A stretch of DNA of 17,737 nt from an uncultured Eubacteriales bacterium (GTDB lineage: Bacteria; Bacillota; Clostridia; Christensenellales; UBA1242), in NCBI GenBank assembly GCA_948512295.1, contig CAOQRA010000024.1, positions 1 to 17,737 on the forward strand, read 5' to 3'. This document shows positions 7,713 to 14,721 of the stretch, piece by piece. How positions within the stretch are numbered: position 1 is the stretch's first letter; every line of letters begins with the position of its first letter. Under the pieces are notes generated by a model, which ran no database searches, was not told the origin of the DNA, and worked only from the letters and a program-made list of their open reading frames with translations. Made by a program: the position numbers and the translations under genes.

Positions 7713-8585
7713 TTATTCTCCTTTCTTTTCTACTTTTTCTTCTACCTTTTCTTCCTTTTTCTTAGGAGCAGGTTTACGTTTTGCAGGCTTTTTAGCGCGA
7801 TTTTCTTCGCCACCTTCAGCCATTTCAAGATTAGGTTTCATTTCAGTTAAAGCTTTAGCAAGGTCGATAGCCTCATCTTCAACTTCTTCTTTTTTCATAG
7901 AAACTCCTTCGCGAGCTTCAATAACAGCGTCTGCAATAGCTCCTGCAATGAGTTTTACAGAACGAATAGCGTCGTCATTACCAGGGATAACATAGTCAAT
8001 GCCCTCTGGATTGCCGTTAGTATCTACAAGACCAACCATAGGTATACCAAGATTTAAGCATTCCTTAACGCAGATATGCTCAATGCAAGGGTCAACTACG
8101 AAAACTACGCCAGGAAGTTCTCTCATTTCCTTAATTCCGCCAAGGTTCTTTTCAAGTTTTTCTCTTTCAGTTTTTAAAAGTGTAACCTCTTTCTTAGGGA
8201 GCAGGTCAAATTCCCCTACTTTTTCCATTTGGTTAAGTTTGTTAAGACGTTCAATTCTAGTTTTGATAGTCTTAAAGTTTGTGAGGCAGCCACCAAGCCA
8301 ACGAGTGTTCACATAGAACATTCCGCATCGCTCTGCTTCCTCTTTAACAGCTTCTTGAGCTTGTTTTTTAGTGCCTACAAAGAGTACACTTTTTCCGCTA
8401 GCAACTACATCGCGTACAAATAAGTATGCTTTGTCAACTTGAGCGGAGGTATCTTCTAGATTAAGAATATGAATATCATTTCTTGCAGTAAAGATATACT
8501 TTTTCATCTTAGGGTTCCACTTTCTAGTTTGATGACCGAAGTGAACGCCAGCTTCTAGAAGTTGTTTCATTGAAATTACTGACAT
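7713..8585 (-). CDS. rpsB: 30S ribosomal protein S2
   Basis: Small-subunit protein S2, needed for assembly of bS1/uS2-containing 30S subunits. It begins MSVISMKQLLEAGVHFGHQ and continues RKWNPKMKKYIF. VLFVGTKKQAQ lies near 67-77, RWLGGCLTNFKTI at 95-107, and LPGVVFVVDP with IPMVGLVDTNGNPEGIDYVIPGNDDA follows in the second half. The 290 residues include a C-terminal Lys/Glu-rich tail (about 262-290) longer than in E. coli. The frame is open farther upstream, but the ATG at 8583-8585 has a perfect AAGGAGG eight bases before it, so I chose that start. It is followed directly by tsf and has its own promoter with a leader of about 200 nt. Confidence 0.97.
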   Translation of the reverse strand: MSVISMKQLLEAGVHFGHQTRKWNPKMKKYIFTARNDIHILNLEDTSAQVDKAYLFVRDVVASGKSVLFVGTKKQAQEAVKEEAERCGMFYVNTRWLGGCLTNFKTIKTRIERLNKLNQMEKVGEFDLLPKKEVTLLKTEREKLEKNLGGIKEMRELPGVVFVVDPCIEHICVKECLNLGIPMVGLVDTNGNPEGIDYVIPGNDDAIRSVKLIAGAIADAVIEAREGVSMKKEEVEDEAIDLAKALTEMKPNLEMAEGGEENRAKKPAKRKPAPKKKEEKVEEKVEKKGE

Positions 8586-8791
8586 TTTTAAATCCTCCTT
8601 TTTGTTTTTGTCCTTCCCCATAGCTTTAGCTCTTAAAGTCACCCCAAGTGCCTTAGGCACTTTTTAAATTCTAATTAATTCTTCTGTCATTTCGACCGAA
8701 GTGGAGAAATCTTTAAAATTTCTTTTTGGCATCAAAATTCGTCTTAGGCAACAACTTTAAAATGTGCTATGAGTGCAAATTGTCCAATGAC
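8586..8791 (-). promoter_or_regulatory. Long rpsB 5' leader with a strong small hairpin
   Basis: If the promoter at 8798-8826 is correct, the rpsB leader is about 205 nt long, which is unusual for a simple ribosome binding site. It contains a perfect hairpin, AAGTGCC-TAA-GGCACTT (8646-8662), followed by GGGGTGAC and a short AGCT-AA-AGCT repeat before the Shine-Dalgarno. This could be an S2 autoregulatory target, but I do not recognise it as a known motif. Part of the leader is a repeat copy (8685-8713). Confidence 0.35.
8685..8713 (-). repeat. Short intergenic repeat copy in the rpsB leader
   Basis: The plus strand reads TGTCATTTCGACCGAAG, TGGAGAAATCTT. It has the same 5' TGTCATTYCGA and 3' GARAAATCT ends as the other copies, but only the short core. 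It lies inside the presumed rpsB leader transcript. Confidence 0.55.
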
Positions 8792-8797
8792 TTAGAT

Positions 8798-8826
8798 ATA
8801 TTAGCATATTTCTTAAAAAAAAGCAA
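8798..8826 (-). promoter_or_regulatory. Candidate sigma-A promoter of rpsB-tsf
   Basis: TTGCTT (8821-8826) and TAATAT (8798-8803) are 17 bp apart. The -10 box carries the TGC extension just upstream (ATGCTAATAT). It points toward rpsB, back to back with the promoter of the ABC transporter gene about 45 bp away. Confidence 0.6.
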
Positions 8827-8871
8827 GCATTTTTGCCTAACAAAAAATAATATTTTTCTAGCGGAAAAATC

Positions 8872-8899
8872 TTGACAATCTTGCGGGGGGGGGTATAAT
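8872..8899 (+). promoter_or_regulatory. ABC transporter promoter with a nine-G tract in its spacer
   Basis: TTGACA (8872-8877) and TATAAT (8894-8899) are both perfect consensus boxes, separated by 16 bp. The spacer ends in nine G residues (8885-8893), exceptional in this A/T-rich sequence. Gain of one G would give the optimal 17 bp spacing and loss would weaken the promoter, so slippage could change expression of the gene starting 27 bp downstream. Confidence 0.8.
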
Positions 8900-8925
8900 G
8901 AAACATGTGTTTTTTAGGAGGATAA

Positions 8926-10689
8926 ATGAAAAAATCTACTAAAGAGTTTAAAGTGTATGGCGACGGAACAAAAGGCTATAAAAACTTTTTTAGTTTACTA
9001 GTTTTTTTTAAGCCATATTGGGCGTTAGTGACTTGCGGAGTGATTATAATGGCGCTATGTTTTGCAGTTAGTATTATAACCCCTATTTACAGTGCTAAGT
9101 TTATTGCATCCCTCACCGCTTCTGAAGTGACAAATATTCTTATTTTTGGCGGTATAATGCTCGGCAGTGGAATAGTTAATTCATTACTTAACTGGATCAA
9201 CTGGTCATTTGTAATAAATAAGTTGACAAACAAAGTTTCCTACGACTTACAAATGAAAGTTATTGATAGATCACTAGCTTTAAAAATGCAAAATTTTGAC
9301 AAATCGCAGTCGGGATTTTTCCTTAGCGTTATCAATGGCTCCACAACGGCGTATGTAAGAAGTTTTATAACCATCATTCAAGATTTTTTAGACATAATTT
9401 CAACCGCCTTTTTTATGGGGTTTACAATGTTTTTAAATATATGGCTTGGGTTATATATTATAGCCGCTTTGATAATTAAAATTGTAATATCAGTAACAAG
9501 AACTAAAATCCGCATTAAAAACAGAAAGAAAATACGCGAAAAAGCAGACATAGTTTCCAGTTTTACAAATGAAACTTTGCGTGGAATACGAGATATAAAA
9601 GCTTCACATATTACAAACGAGGTTTATAATAAAAATGCTGAATTGAAATTAGGGCTTGTCAAAATGGAATATAATAATCAGCGTAATATGAACTCGCTTT
9701 ACTACATAGAGCGCATTTCCTATCGTGCAATTCAATTCGGTTTTGTAGCACTTATGGCATATCTACTTTTAAATGGCAATGTACTGCCCGTTATCGCTCT
9801 CACAGTGTGGAACTTTTACGGAAATATTATGGGCTTAGGTAATACTGTGATGAACATTGTCAATGTCGTAAAAGACATTGAATTTGACTCCTACCGTATA
9901 AATCAAGTACTAAGTGGCTATGATTTCGGATTTGAAAAGTATGGCCAAAACGATATTGACCCTACAAAGCCTAAGACTGTAGAATTTAACAAAGTAACCT
10001 TTGCATATAAAGATGAATATGTAATTCAAAATATGTCGTTCAAAATAAAAGAAAACACGACAATCGGCATAGTTGGAGCCAGCGGCGCAGGCAAAAGTAC
10101 GATGATTAAATTGCTATCTAAAATGTATGACGTAAACGAGGGCGAAGTTATACTTGCAGGCACTCCCCTCTCTGAGCTTAGCAAAGATAGTCTACGCAAA
10201 CTTATTACAGTCGTTCCGCAAGAGCCTTACATATTTAATATGTCATTTAAAGAAAACTTAAAGATTGTAGTGCCTGAAGCAACTGATGAAGAGATTTGCG
10301 AAGCCTTTAAAAATGCACAACTTTATGACTTTATAATTAAACAAAAAGATGGACTTGACACTGTACTCGGCGAAAATGGACTGATACTCAGCGGCGGACA
10401 AAAGCAAAGACTCGCAATTGCAAGGGCGCTTCTTACCTCCACCCCAATACTCATATTAGATGAGGCAACTTCCAGTCTTGATAACGAAAATCAAGAGAAG
10501 ATTAAAAAAGTCATTGCCTCTCTATCTGGCAAACGCACAATCATAATTATTGCACATAGACTTTCCACCATTATTGATGCAGATGAAATAATGTTTATTA
10601 AAGATGGCAAAGTATTTAAAAGAGGTACTCACGCAGCACTTATGGAAAAATGCAAGGAGTATAAGGAGTTATATAAACAAGAAAGTTAA
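8926..10689 (+). CDS. ABC half-transporter (fused membrane and ATP-binding domains, exporter type)
   Basis: A 587-residue exporter-type ABC protein. Residues 1-325 form a membrane domain with about six helices. The nucleotide-binding domain follows: Walker A GASGAGKS (384-391), Q-loop Gln432 in VVPQEPYIF, signature LSGGQKQR (488-495), Walker B ILILDEA with Asp512 and Glu513, and the H-loop His544. All catalytic residues are intact. A single half-transporter normally works as a homodimer. There is no adjacent partner gene, so the substrate cannot be read. It is the only clear plus-strand gene here and seems inserted between the Sec and ribosomal blocks. The start is supported by TTAGGAGGATAAATG. 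Expression may vary through the poly-G promoter. Its 3' end converges on secF at a shared terminator. Confidence 0.93.
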   Translation: MKKSTKEFKVYGDGTKGYKNFFSLLVFFKPYWALVTCGVIIMALCFAVSIITPIYSAKFIASLTASEVTNILIFGGIMLGSGIVNSLLNWINWSFVINKLTNKVSYDLQMKVIDRSLALKMQNFDKSQSGFFLSVINGSTTAYVRSFITIIQDFLDIISTAFFMGFTMFLNIWLGLYIIAALIIKIVISVTRTKIRIKNRKKIREKADIVSSFTNETLRGIRDIKASHITNEVYNKNAELKLGLVKMEYNNQRNMNSLYYIERISYRAIQFGFVALMAYLLLNGNVLPVIALTVWNFYGNIMGLGNTVMNIVNVVKDIEFDSYRINQVLSGYDFGFEKYGQNDIDPTKPKTVEFNKVTFAYKDEYVIQNMSFKIKENTTIGIVGASGAGKSTMIKLLSKMYDVNEGEVILAGTPLSELSKDSLRKLITVVPQEPYIFNMSFKENLKIVVPEATDEEICEAFKNAQLYDFIIKQKDGLDTVLGENGLILSGGQKQRLAIARALLTSTPILILDEATSSLDNENQEKIKKVIASLSGKRTIIIIAHRLSTIIDADEIMFIKDGKVFKRGTHAALMEKCKEYKELYKQES

Positions 10690-10718
10690 AATAGACAAGT
10701 CTTACAAAAGCGCTAAAT

Positions 10719-10760
10719 AAAAAAGATTCTTCAACTTCACTTTGCTCGTTTCAAAATGAC
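10719..10760 (-). repeat. Intergenic repeat copy, inverted relative to its neighbours
   Basis: On the minus strand it reads GTCATTTTGAAACGAGC, AAAGTGAAG, then GAAGAATCTTTTTT. It has the same two ends as the copies just to its right but in opposite orientation, so two copies face away from each other. Confidence 0.6.
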
Positions 10761-10773
10761 CTACCCTAAGTTT

Positions 10774-10894
10774 TGTCATTCTGGTGAGCCAAGCGCAATG
10801 AGCCCTGAGCGTTCGGGGGTCCCGCAAGTGCCTCACTTGTGGGATGAACAGTCGAAGGTACTGTGCAAAAGTGCAAAGCGGAAGAATCTTTTTT
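10774..10894 (+). repeat. Long copy of the palindromic intergenic repeat
   Basis: It begins TGTCATTCTGG and ends GCGGAAGAATCTT. Inside is the block GAGCGTTCGGGGGTCCC followed by a hairpin CCCGCAAGTG-CCT-CACTTGTGGG (10821-10843), whose single imperfection is a G-U type pair. The same block and a different but equivalent hairpin occur in the copy before thrS. It lies between the ABC gene and the bidirectional terminator. Confidence 0.7.
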
Positions 10895-10909
10895 GACAAA
10901 ATTTGAAAT

Positions 10910-10946
10910 TGTCATTCTGACGCAAAGCGGAAGAATCTTTTTGACA
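10910..10946 (+). repeat. Short core copy of the intergenic repeat
   Basis: TGTCATTCTGACGCAAAGCG, then GAAGAATCTTTTT and TTGACA. It has the same ends as the long copy 16 bp to the left but lacks the internal hairpin block. It is the simplest version of the repeat in this window. Confidence 0.7.
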
Positions 10947-10966
10947 GAACTTTTGTCTCACATGAC

Positions 10967-10998
10967 AAAAAAAGTGACTAAACTCTAGCCACTTTTTT
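10967..10998. terminator. Bidirectional terminator shared by the ABC transporter gene and secF
   Basis: AAAAAAGTGACT (10968-10979) pairs with AGCCACTTTTTT (10987-10998) across a 7-nt loop, with one G-U type pair. T runs follow on both strands. The secF stop codon (10978-10980) lies inside the structure, so the last secF codons form one arm. Confidence 0.85.
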
Positions 10999-12039
10999 AT
11001 TTTTCTTAGGTTTGTAGGCAATTGCCCAGAGCCCTGGAGTAATAAATACCGAAGAGTAAAAGCCTGCCATAATTCCAATTAAAATAGGAATTGCAAACTC
11101 GCGAATGTCGCTCACCCCTATAATCGCTACAAGAGCGATTGTGATAAGCGTTGTAAGAGTTGTGTAAATTGAGCGCGTCATAGTTTGCTTAACGGATTCG
11201 TTGGCAACTTTAACATTGCTTGCCCCCGCGTATTTTCCATTTTTATTGTTTTCACGAATTCTATCAAAAATAATGATTGTGTTATTAATTGAATAGCCCA
11301 GTATAGTAACAAGTCCTGCGACAAAACTGCTGTTAATTGGAATTCTAAATATCAGCACTAAACTTGTCATAATCAAAAGGTCATGGAAAAGTGCTAGAAC
11401 TGCTGCAAGTCCACTTGTAATTTCAAAGCGGAAAGCTACGTAAATTAATATTAACACAATTGCGACAAGCATAGCGATAAAAGCGTTCATAAGAAGTTCA
11501 CTGCTTGCGGCTGCGGTTACAACTTCGGGCGCCGAGATTGCATAGCGATAATCGACTGTCGCAGTATATTTTGTATATCCAAATACTTGCTGCAAACTTG
11601 CACGAACTTTATTGTTAAGCTCTGCAATTTCAGTGCCAGTTGCACCCTCTAAATTTTGATACTGCACTTCAACGGCAAGTCCGCCAGTGACTACATTTTC
11701 AATGTCCATTGTAGTCGAGCGGAAAGAGGCGATTGAAAGTCCATTTTCTTTTAAAACTTCTTCAATTTTAACGCGCATAGCATTATAGTCTTCGTTGTTT
11801 GAGTCAATATGATAAATTTCACTGTCTTCTATTTTTTCTTCAGCATTGGCATAGACTTTAATGACAGAGCCGCCAGTAAAATCTAGTCCAAGATTAAACC
11901 CAATAGTACACATTAATATAATGCCGACGATAATGATTACAATAGGAGGAATTATAAACCACTTAAGATTTTTGCAAAAATCAAAACGCGAGTTTTTTAA
12001 CATATTGTCCATTGAATATCTTTTAAAGTTTTTATTCAT
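10978..12039 (-). CDS. secF: Protein translocase subunit SecF
   Basis: Partner of SecD in the proton-driven complex that helps SecYEG complete protein export. It has an N-terminal membrane helix (about 26-48), then LGLDFTGGSVIKVY (51-64), and an extracytoplasmic domain to about 175. Five more helices follow, with the conserved GYSINNTIIIFDRIREN (248-264). The 353-residue length is slightly above the E. coli protein. The frame is open three codons farther to a GTG, but the ATG at 12037-12039 has AAGGAGGTGA correctly spaced, so I use it. It overlaps the secD stop by 8 bp, so translation is coupled. It ends in the bidirectional terminator. Confidence 0.95.
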   Translation of the reverse strand: MNKNFKRYSMDNMLKNSRFDFCKNLKWFIIPPIVIIIVGIILMCTIGFNLGLDFTGGSVIKVYANAEEKIEDSEIYHIDSNNEDYNAMRVKIEEVLKENGLSIASFRSTTMDIENVVTGGLAVEVQYQNLEGATGTEIAELNNKVRASLQQVFGYTKYTATVDYRYAISAPEVVTAAASSELLMNAFIAMLVAIVLILIYVAFRFEITSGLAAVLALFHDLLIMTSLVLIFRIPINSSFVAGLVTILGYSINNTIIIFDRIRENNKNGKYAGASNVKVANESVKQTMTRSIYTTLTTLITIALVAIIGVSDIREFAIPILIGIMAGFYSSVFITPGLWAIAYKPKKNKKVARV

Positions 12040-13426
12040 TGTTCTCACCTCCTTCGATCATCTCGAAAGGAACGGCAGTTTCCTCTTTTACAGGTTCTTC
12101 CTCTTTAATTTCAACCACGCCCTCTTCGCGGGTAAGTCTTGCATGCTGAGGTTTGGTTGTATTGAGTGGAAGATAAGATTTAACTAAGAAACGAGTTATA
12201 ACAAGTGAAGTGAACATAGAAAGGCATATTCCAAGGAACAAGGTAATTGCAAAGCCTTTAATTGCAGAAGTGCCTAAAATATACAATATAATCGAAGTGA
12301 ATATCGTAGTTATATTTGAGTCAAAGATAGGCCAAAAAGCACGTTTAAAGCCGCTTTTAGCTGCCAAATGCATTTTTTTGCCAGAAGCATATTCTTCTTT
12401 AATACGTTCGAAAATAATAATGTTACCATCAACTGCCATTCCAAGACTGAGAATTATGCCCGCTATGCCTGGTAAAGTCAATTGAACAAAAGGAATTGCT
12501 TGCAAGAAGAATAACATTAATATGAGATAGAATACTAGTGAGAAGTTTGCAAGTAGACCAAAATCCCCATATCTCCACCACATGATGGCCATTACAAGCA
12601 CAAGTGCAACCACACCTGCAATTATGCCAAGGAATAAGGCATCGCGACCTAAAGTTGCTGATATAACACTATTTTCAATCAAAGTCAGTTTAACATTAAA
12701 AGTACCACTCATAATATTAAACGCATATTCTTTTGCGCTTTCTGGGCTATCTATGCCGCCACCAGAAATAAAGGTAGAGCCACCTGTGATTTCTTCTTTA
12801 CATTGAAGCTGACCCCAAGGTTCGCCACTAACTTCGCCCAAATAAAGATATACTATTTTCTCTTCGTCACTAGAAGCGGAAGACGCACGACGAGTAAGCT
12901 CGGCAAATTTAGACCTACCCTCATCCGTAAAATATAAAAGTACGCCATGCTTGTTTTCCGTGGTATCATAATGAACATATACATTTTTAATATCAGAGCC
13001 AGTGATATACACCTCTGGTGTCACGCCACTTGAAGCTTTTTCAAGCGTCATGTTAAGCGTACGTGGATTTTCAAGGAAAGTAAAAATATCATCGGTGTCT
13101 TTTGCATCTGGAACCTCAATTTTTATTCTTGAGCCACCCATTTTTTGTACTTTAGCCTCTGAAAAGCCTTCGCTATATAAAATATTTTCAAGTCTAGTTT
13201 TAGTTGCATCTATAGCTGATGAAAGGTCGCCTTGTCCAGAGGTTTCACAATCATAAACAACGGAAAGCCCGCCTGAAAGGTCAAGACCAAGCGAAATTGA
13301 GTTTGCAAAACCATGATATTTGTGATTAGTAAATGGAATTGTAAATTCGCATACTGAAAGCAGTATGCCAATTACAGCTATGATTGCAAGAAATACAAAT
13401 CTTACGATTGATTTTTTTTTAGTCAT
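12032..13426 (-). CDS. secD: Protein translocase subunit SecD
   Basis: Works with SecF in the membrane to drive late translocation using the proton gradient. An N-terminal helix (about 8-26) leads to SLGLDLSGGLSVVYD (45-59), then the large extracytoplasmic domain. Helices from about 257 onward include the family motif LSLGMAVDGNIIIFERIKEE (326-345) and a final pair near 370-415. The last 50 residues are acidic and cytosolic. At 464 residues it is shorter than E. coli SecD (about 615), as in many Firmicutes, and it is separate from SecF rather than fused as in Bacillus. The ATG has AAAGGGG upstream. A consensus promoter lies about 65-95 bp upstream. Confidence 0.96.
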   Translation of the reverse strand: MTKKKSIVRFVFLAIIAVIGILLSVCEFTIPFTNHKYHGFANSISLGLDLSGGLSVVYDCETSGQGDLSSAIDATKTRLENILYSEGFSEAKVQKMGGSRIKIEVPDAKDTDDIFTFLENPRTLNMTLEKASSGVTPEVYITGSDIKNVYVHYDTTENKHGVLLYFTDEGRSKFAELTRRASSASSDEEKIVYLYLGEVSGEPWGQLQCKEEITGGSTFISGGGIDSPESAKEYAFNIMSGTFNVKLTLIENSVISATLGRDALFLGIIAGVVALVLVMAIMWWRYGDFGLLANFSLVFYLILMLFFLQAIPFVQLTLPGIAGIILSLGMAVDGNIIIFERIKEEYASGKKMHLAAKSGFKRAFWPIFDSNITTIFTSIILYILGTSAIKGFAITLFLGICLSMFTSLVITRFLVKSYLPLNTTKPQHARLTREEGVVEIKEEEPVKEETAVPFEMIEGGENNE

Positions 13427-13491
13427 TCAAGTCCCCTTTAAATCTTTCCCAAAAGTTAGAAAATTAATTCATAAAAATTTCTTACTTATTA

Positions 13492-13520
13492 AGTATAGAT
13501 AAATTGTGGACTTATGTCAA
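13492..13520 (-). promoter_or_regulatory. Consensus sigma-A promoter of secD-secF
   Basis: TTGACA (13515-13520) and TATACT (13492-13497) are exactly 17 bp apart, between the TIGR04086 gene and secD. SecDF can therefore be transcribed without yajC. Confidence 0.8.
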
Positions 13521-13533
13521 ATGTTTTTTAAAT

Positions 13534-13953
13534 TTAGTTGGAACTTTTTTTCAAATTGACAGCTATCACGCCGCATATAGCACCTGTAACTGCGCCAAAT
13601 AAAATATCATTAAGCAGCGTTCTATCAAAGCTAAAAGCGCCATTTAAAAGAGAGAAAACTAAAAAGGCTGCAATAGTATAAATTAAACCTATCAATAATC
13701 CGCTTACAAGCCCTAATTCTTTTTGTTTTTTAAGCCCTAAAAATACTCCTAAAAATACGCTAACACCTTTTATTACTTGATTGACTGGACTTATAATGCT
13801 GTCAGAAATATTAGTAAACTTTAATAAAAATGCAAATATTAGTATTCCGATAAGGGAAACACAAACCGCGGTTAAGCTGCCCTTTAAAATTGAAATAACA
13901 AGAGTATTTTTGGGTTTATCCGACACTTTTCTGGCTTTTAACTTTAATTTCAT
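13534..13953 (-). CDS. TIGR04086/YrzE-type small membrane protein
   Basis: A 139-residue protein with a basic N-terminus and four predicted membrane helices (about 20-45, 58-75, 78-105 and 115-135). The pattern (an SIISPVNQVIKGVSVFLGVF segment, a Lys-rich loop, GLVSGLLIGLIY, then GAVTGAICGVIAVNLKK) fits the uncharacterised TIGR04086 family, called YrzE in Bacillus and found near yajC and secDF. The function of the family is unknown. The open frame extends four codons to a TTG, but that lies on the Shine-Dalgarno TTGGAGG, so the ATG at 13951-13953 is the better start. It lies after the yajC terminator, yet I see no convincing promoter of its own. Confidence 0.75.
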   Translation of the reverse strand: MKLKLKARKVSDKPKNTLVISILKGSLTAVCVSLIGILIFAFLLKFTNISDSIISPVNQVIKGVSVFLGVFLGLKKQKELGLVSGLLIGLIYTIAAFLVFSLLNGAFSFDRTLLNDILFGAVTGAICGVIAVNLKKSSN

Positions 13954-14042
13954 TATGACCTCCAACTAAGCTTATATGATAATTTATGAAAGCATTAAAC
14001 TTAATAGAACAATAATGAAATTTCTAATGTGCAAATATGTAA

Positions 14043-14067
14043 TAAAAAAATAGCATTACTGCTATTT
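14043..14067 (-). terminator. Intrinsic terminator of yajC, containing its stop codon
   Basis: On the minus strand AAATAGCA, loop GTAA, TGCTATTT, then TTTTATT. The TAG stop of yajC (14062-14064) is in the first arm, so the coding end and terminator are merged. Confidence 0.8.
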
Positions 14068-14583
14068 CTTTCTTGATTTTTTACCACTAATTTGTGCTTC
14101 AATTTCAGCCGTTGTATTTGACTCAGTTTCTGCAGCCTTTTCTTCAAAAGGCTTAATTGCTTCCGCGTTTTCGGCAGTTGATGGCAAAACTTCCACTTTT
14201 TTACTTTTCTTAACTTTTTTGTTTTCTTCTACTGGATTTTCTTCAGCTTTTGACTCGGCTGCTGGTGCTGCAGGCTTATCAGAAAATACTTGATAAATTG
14301 CATAAGCATCTACTGAAATATAACCTTTTGTTTTACCAGAGCCAGTTTCAATAGTTACTATCTTTTTATCCTCTGCCATTTCAAGGTCAACTATTGTTCC
14401 ATAAACGCCACTTGTAGTTAAAACCTTATCACCACGTTTAAGCGAATTTGTCTGCTCTTGCATTTTTTGATTTTCTTTTTTATTACGGCTGGAAACAAGT
14501 ATTGGATAAGCTATAACTAAGAGAACTATAAACCCGATTAAAATCCATTGAGCCCATTCTATTTGCATTAATAAACTTTTCAT
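14062..14583 (-). CDS. yajC: Preprotein translocase subunit YajC
   Basis: A small membrane protein that associates with SecDF. It has a single N-terminal helix (about residues 10-30, AQWILIGFIVLLVIAYPILV). The family hallmark follows: RNKKENQKMQEQTNSLKRGD, then KVLTTSGVYGTIVDLE and a KIVTIETGSGKTKGYISVDA segment. The C-terminal 75 residues are an added tail rich in Ala, Glu and Lys, giving 173 residues against about 110 in E. coli. The ATG has GTGAGG five to six bases upstream, contributed by the end of the small gene before it. YajC is usually paired with secDF, as here, though the terminator makes it a separate transcript end. Confidence 0.93.
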   Translation of the reverse strand: MKSLLMQIEWAQWILIGFIVLLVIAYPILVSSRNKKENQKMQEQTNSLKRGDKVLTTSGVYGTIVDLEMAEDKKIVTIETGSGKTKGYISVDAYAIYQVFSDKPAAPAAESKAEENPVEENKKVKKSKKVEVLPSTAENAEAIKPFEEKAAETESNTTAEIEAQISGKKSRKK

Positions 14584-14591
14584 ATATTACC

Positions 14592-14669
14592 TCACTTTTT
14601 CATAATGACAAAAAGAGAAACTGCGATAAATATAACTGCAATAATTACCATAATTCCATCGAATGTCAT
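14592..14669 (-). CDS. Small single-helix membrane protein (25 residues) upstream of yajC
   Basis: A 25-codon frame, ATG at 14667-14669 and TGA at 14592-14594. It starts MTFDGIMVII, continues with a run of Ile, Val, Ala, Phe and Leu (about residues 6-23), and ends MKK. The hydrophobic stretch followed by a basic end suggests a single membrane helix with the C-terminus inside. GGAGAGG is placed four bases before the ATG, and the stop is 8 bp from the yajC start, with its own end forming part of the yajC ribosome binding site. I know no named family. It could be a Sec-associated microprotein, a regulator by coupled translation, or a chance frame. The good ribosome binding site and strong hydrophobic pattern favour a real gene. 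Confidence 0.55.
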   Translation of the reverse strand: MTFDGIMVIIAVIFIAVSLFVIMKK

Positions 14670-14721
14670 GTTACCTCTCCCATATTAGCATATTCTTAAG
14701 TTATTTCAAAACGTTTTTAAC

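Noticed and set aside
7051..7765. Plus-strand frames across tsf and the end of rpsB
   Set aside because: They are antisense shadows of highly conserved genes and have no promoter or ribosome binding site.
8586..8660. N-terminal extension of rpsB by 25 codons (starts near a GTG)
   Set aside because: The internal ATG at 8583-8585 has a perfect AAGGAGG and gives the standard S2 N-terminus. The extension is basic, unlike S2, and lies in the leader hairpin.
10719..10946. CRISPR array from the clustered repeats
   Set aside because: Repeat units differ in length, one is inverted, spacing is irregular, and no cas gene is present.
10702..11078. Small minus-strand frames between the ABC gene and secF
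   Set aside because: They are built from the repeats and the end of secF in another frame, and have no ribosome binding site or recognisable protein pattern.
13980..14040. Promoter for the TIGR04086 gene in the A/T-rich gap
   Set aside because: Only weak matches such as TTGTTC with CATAAA or TTTAAT with TATAAG were found, and the second would start transcription at the ribosome binding site.
14682..14709. TTGAAA, 16 bp, TAATAT with a TGC extension, pointing toward the small gene and yajC
   Set aside because: The predicted start of transcription would fall at or after the Shine-Dalgarno of the small gene, so this promoter could not make a normal translatable message for it. thrS read-through, or a start used only for yajC, seems as likely.
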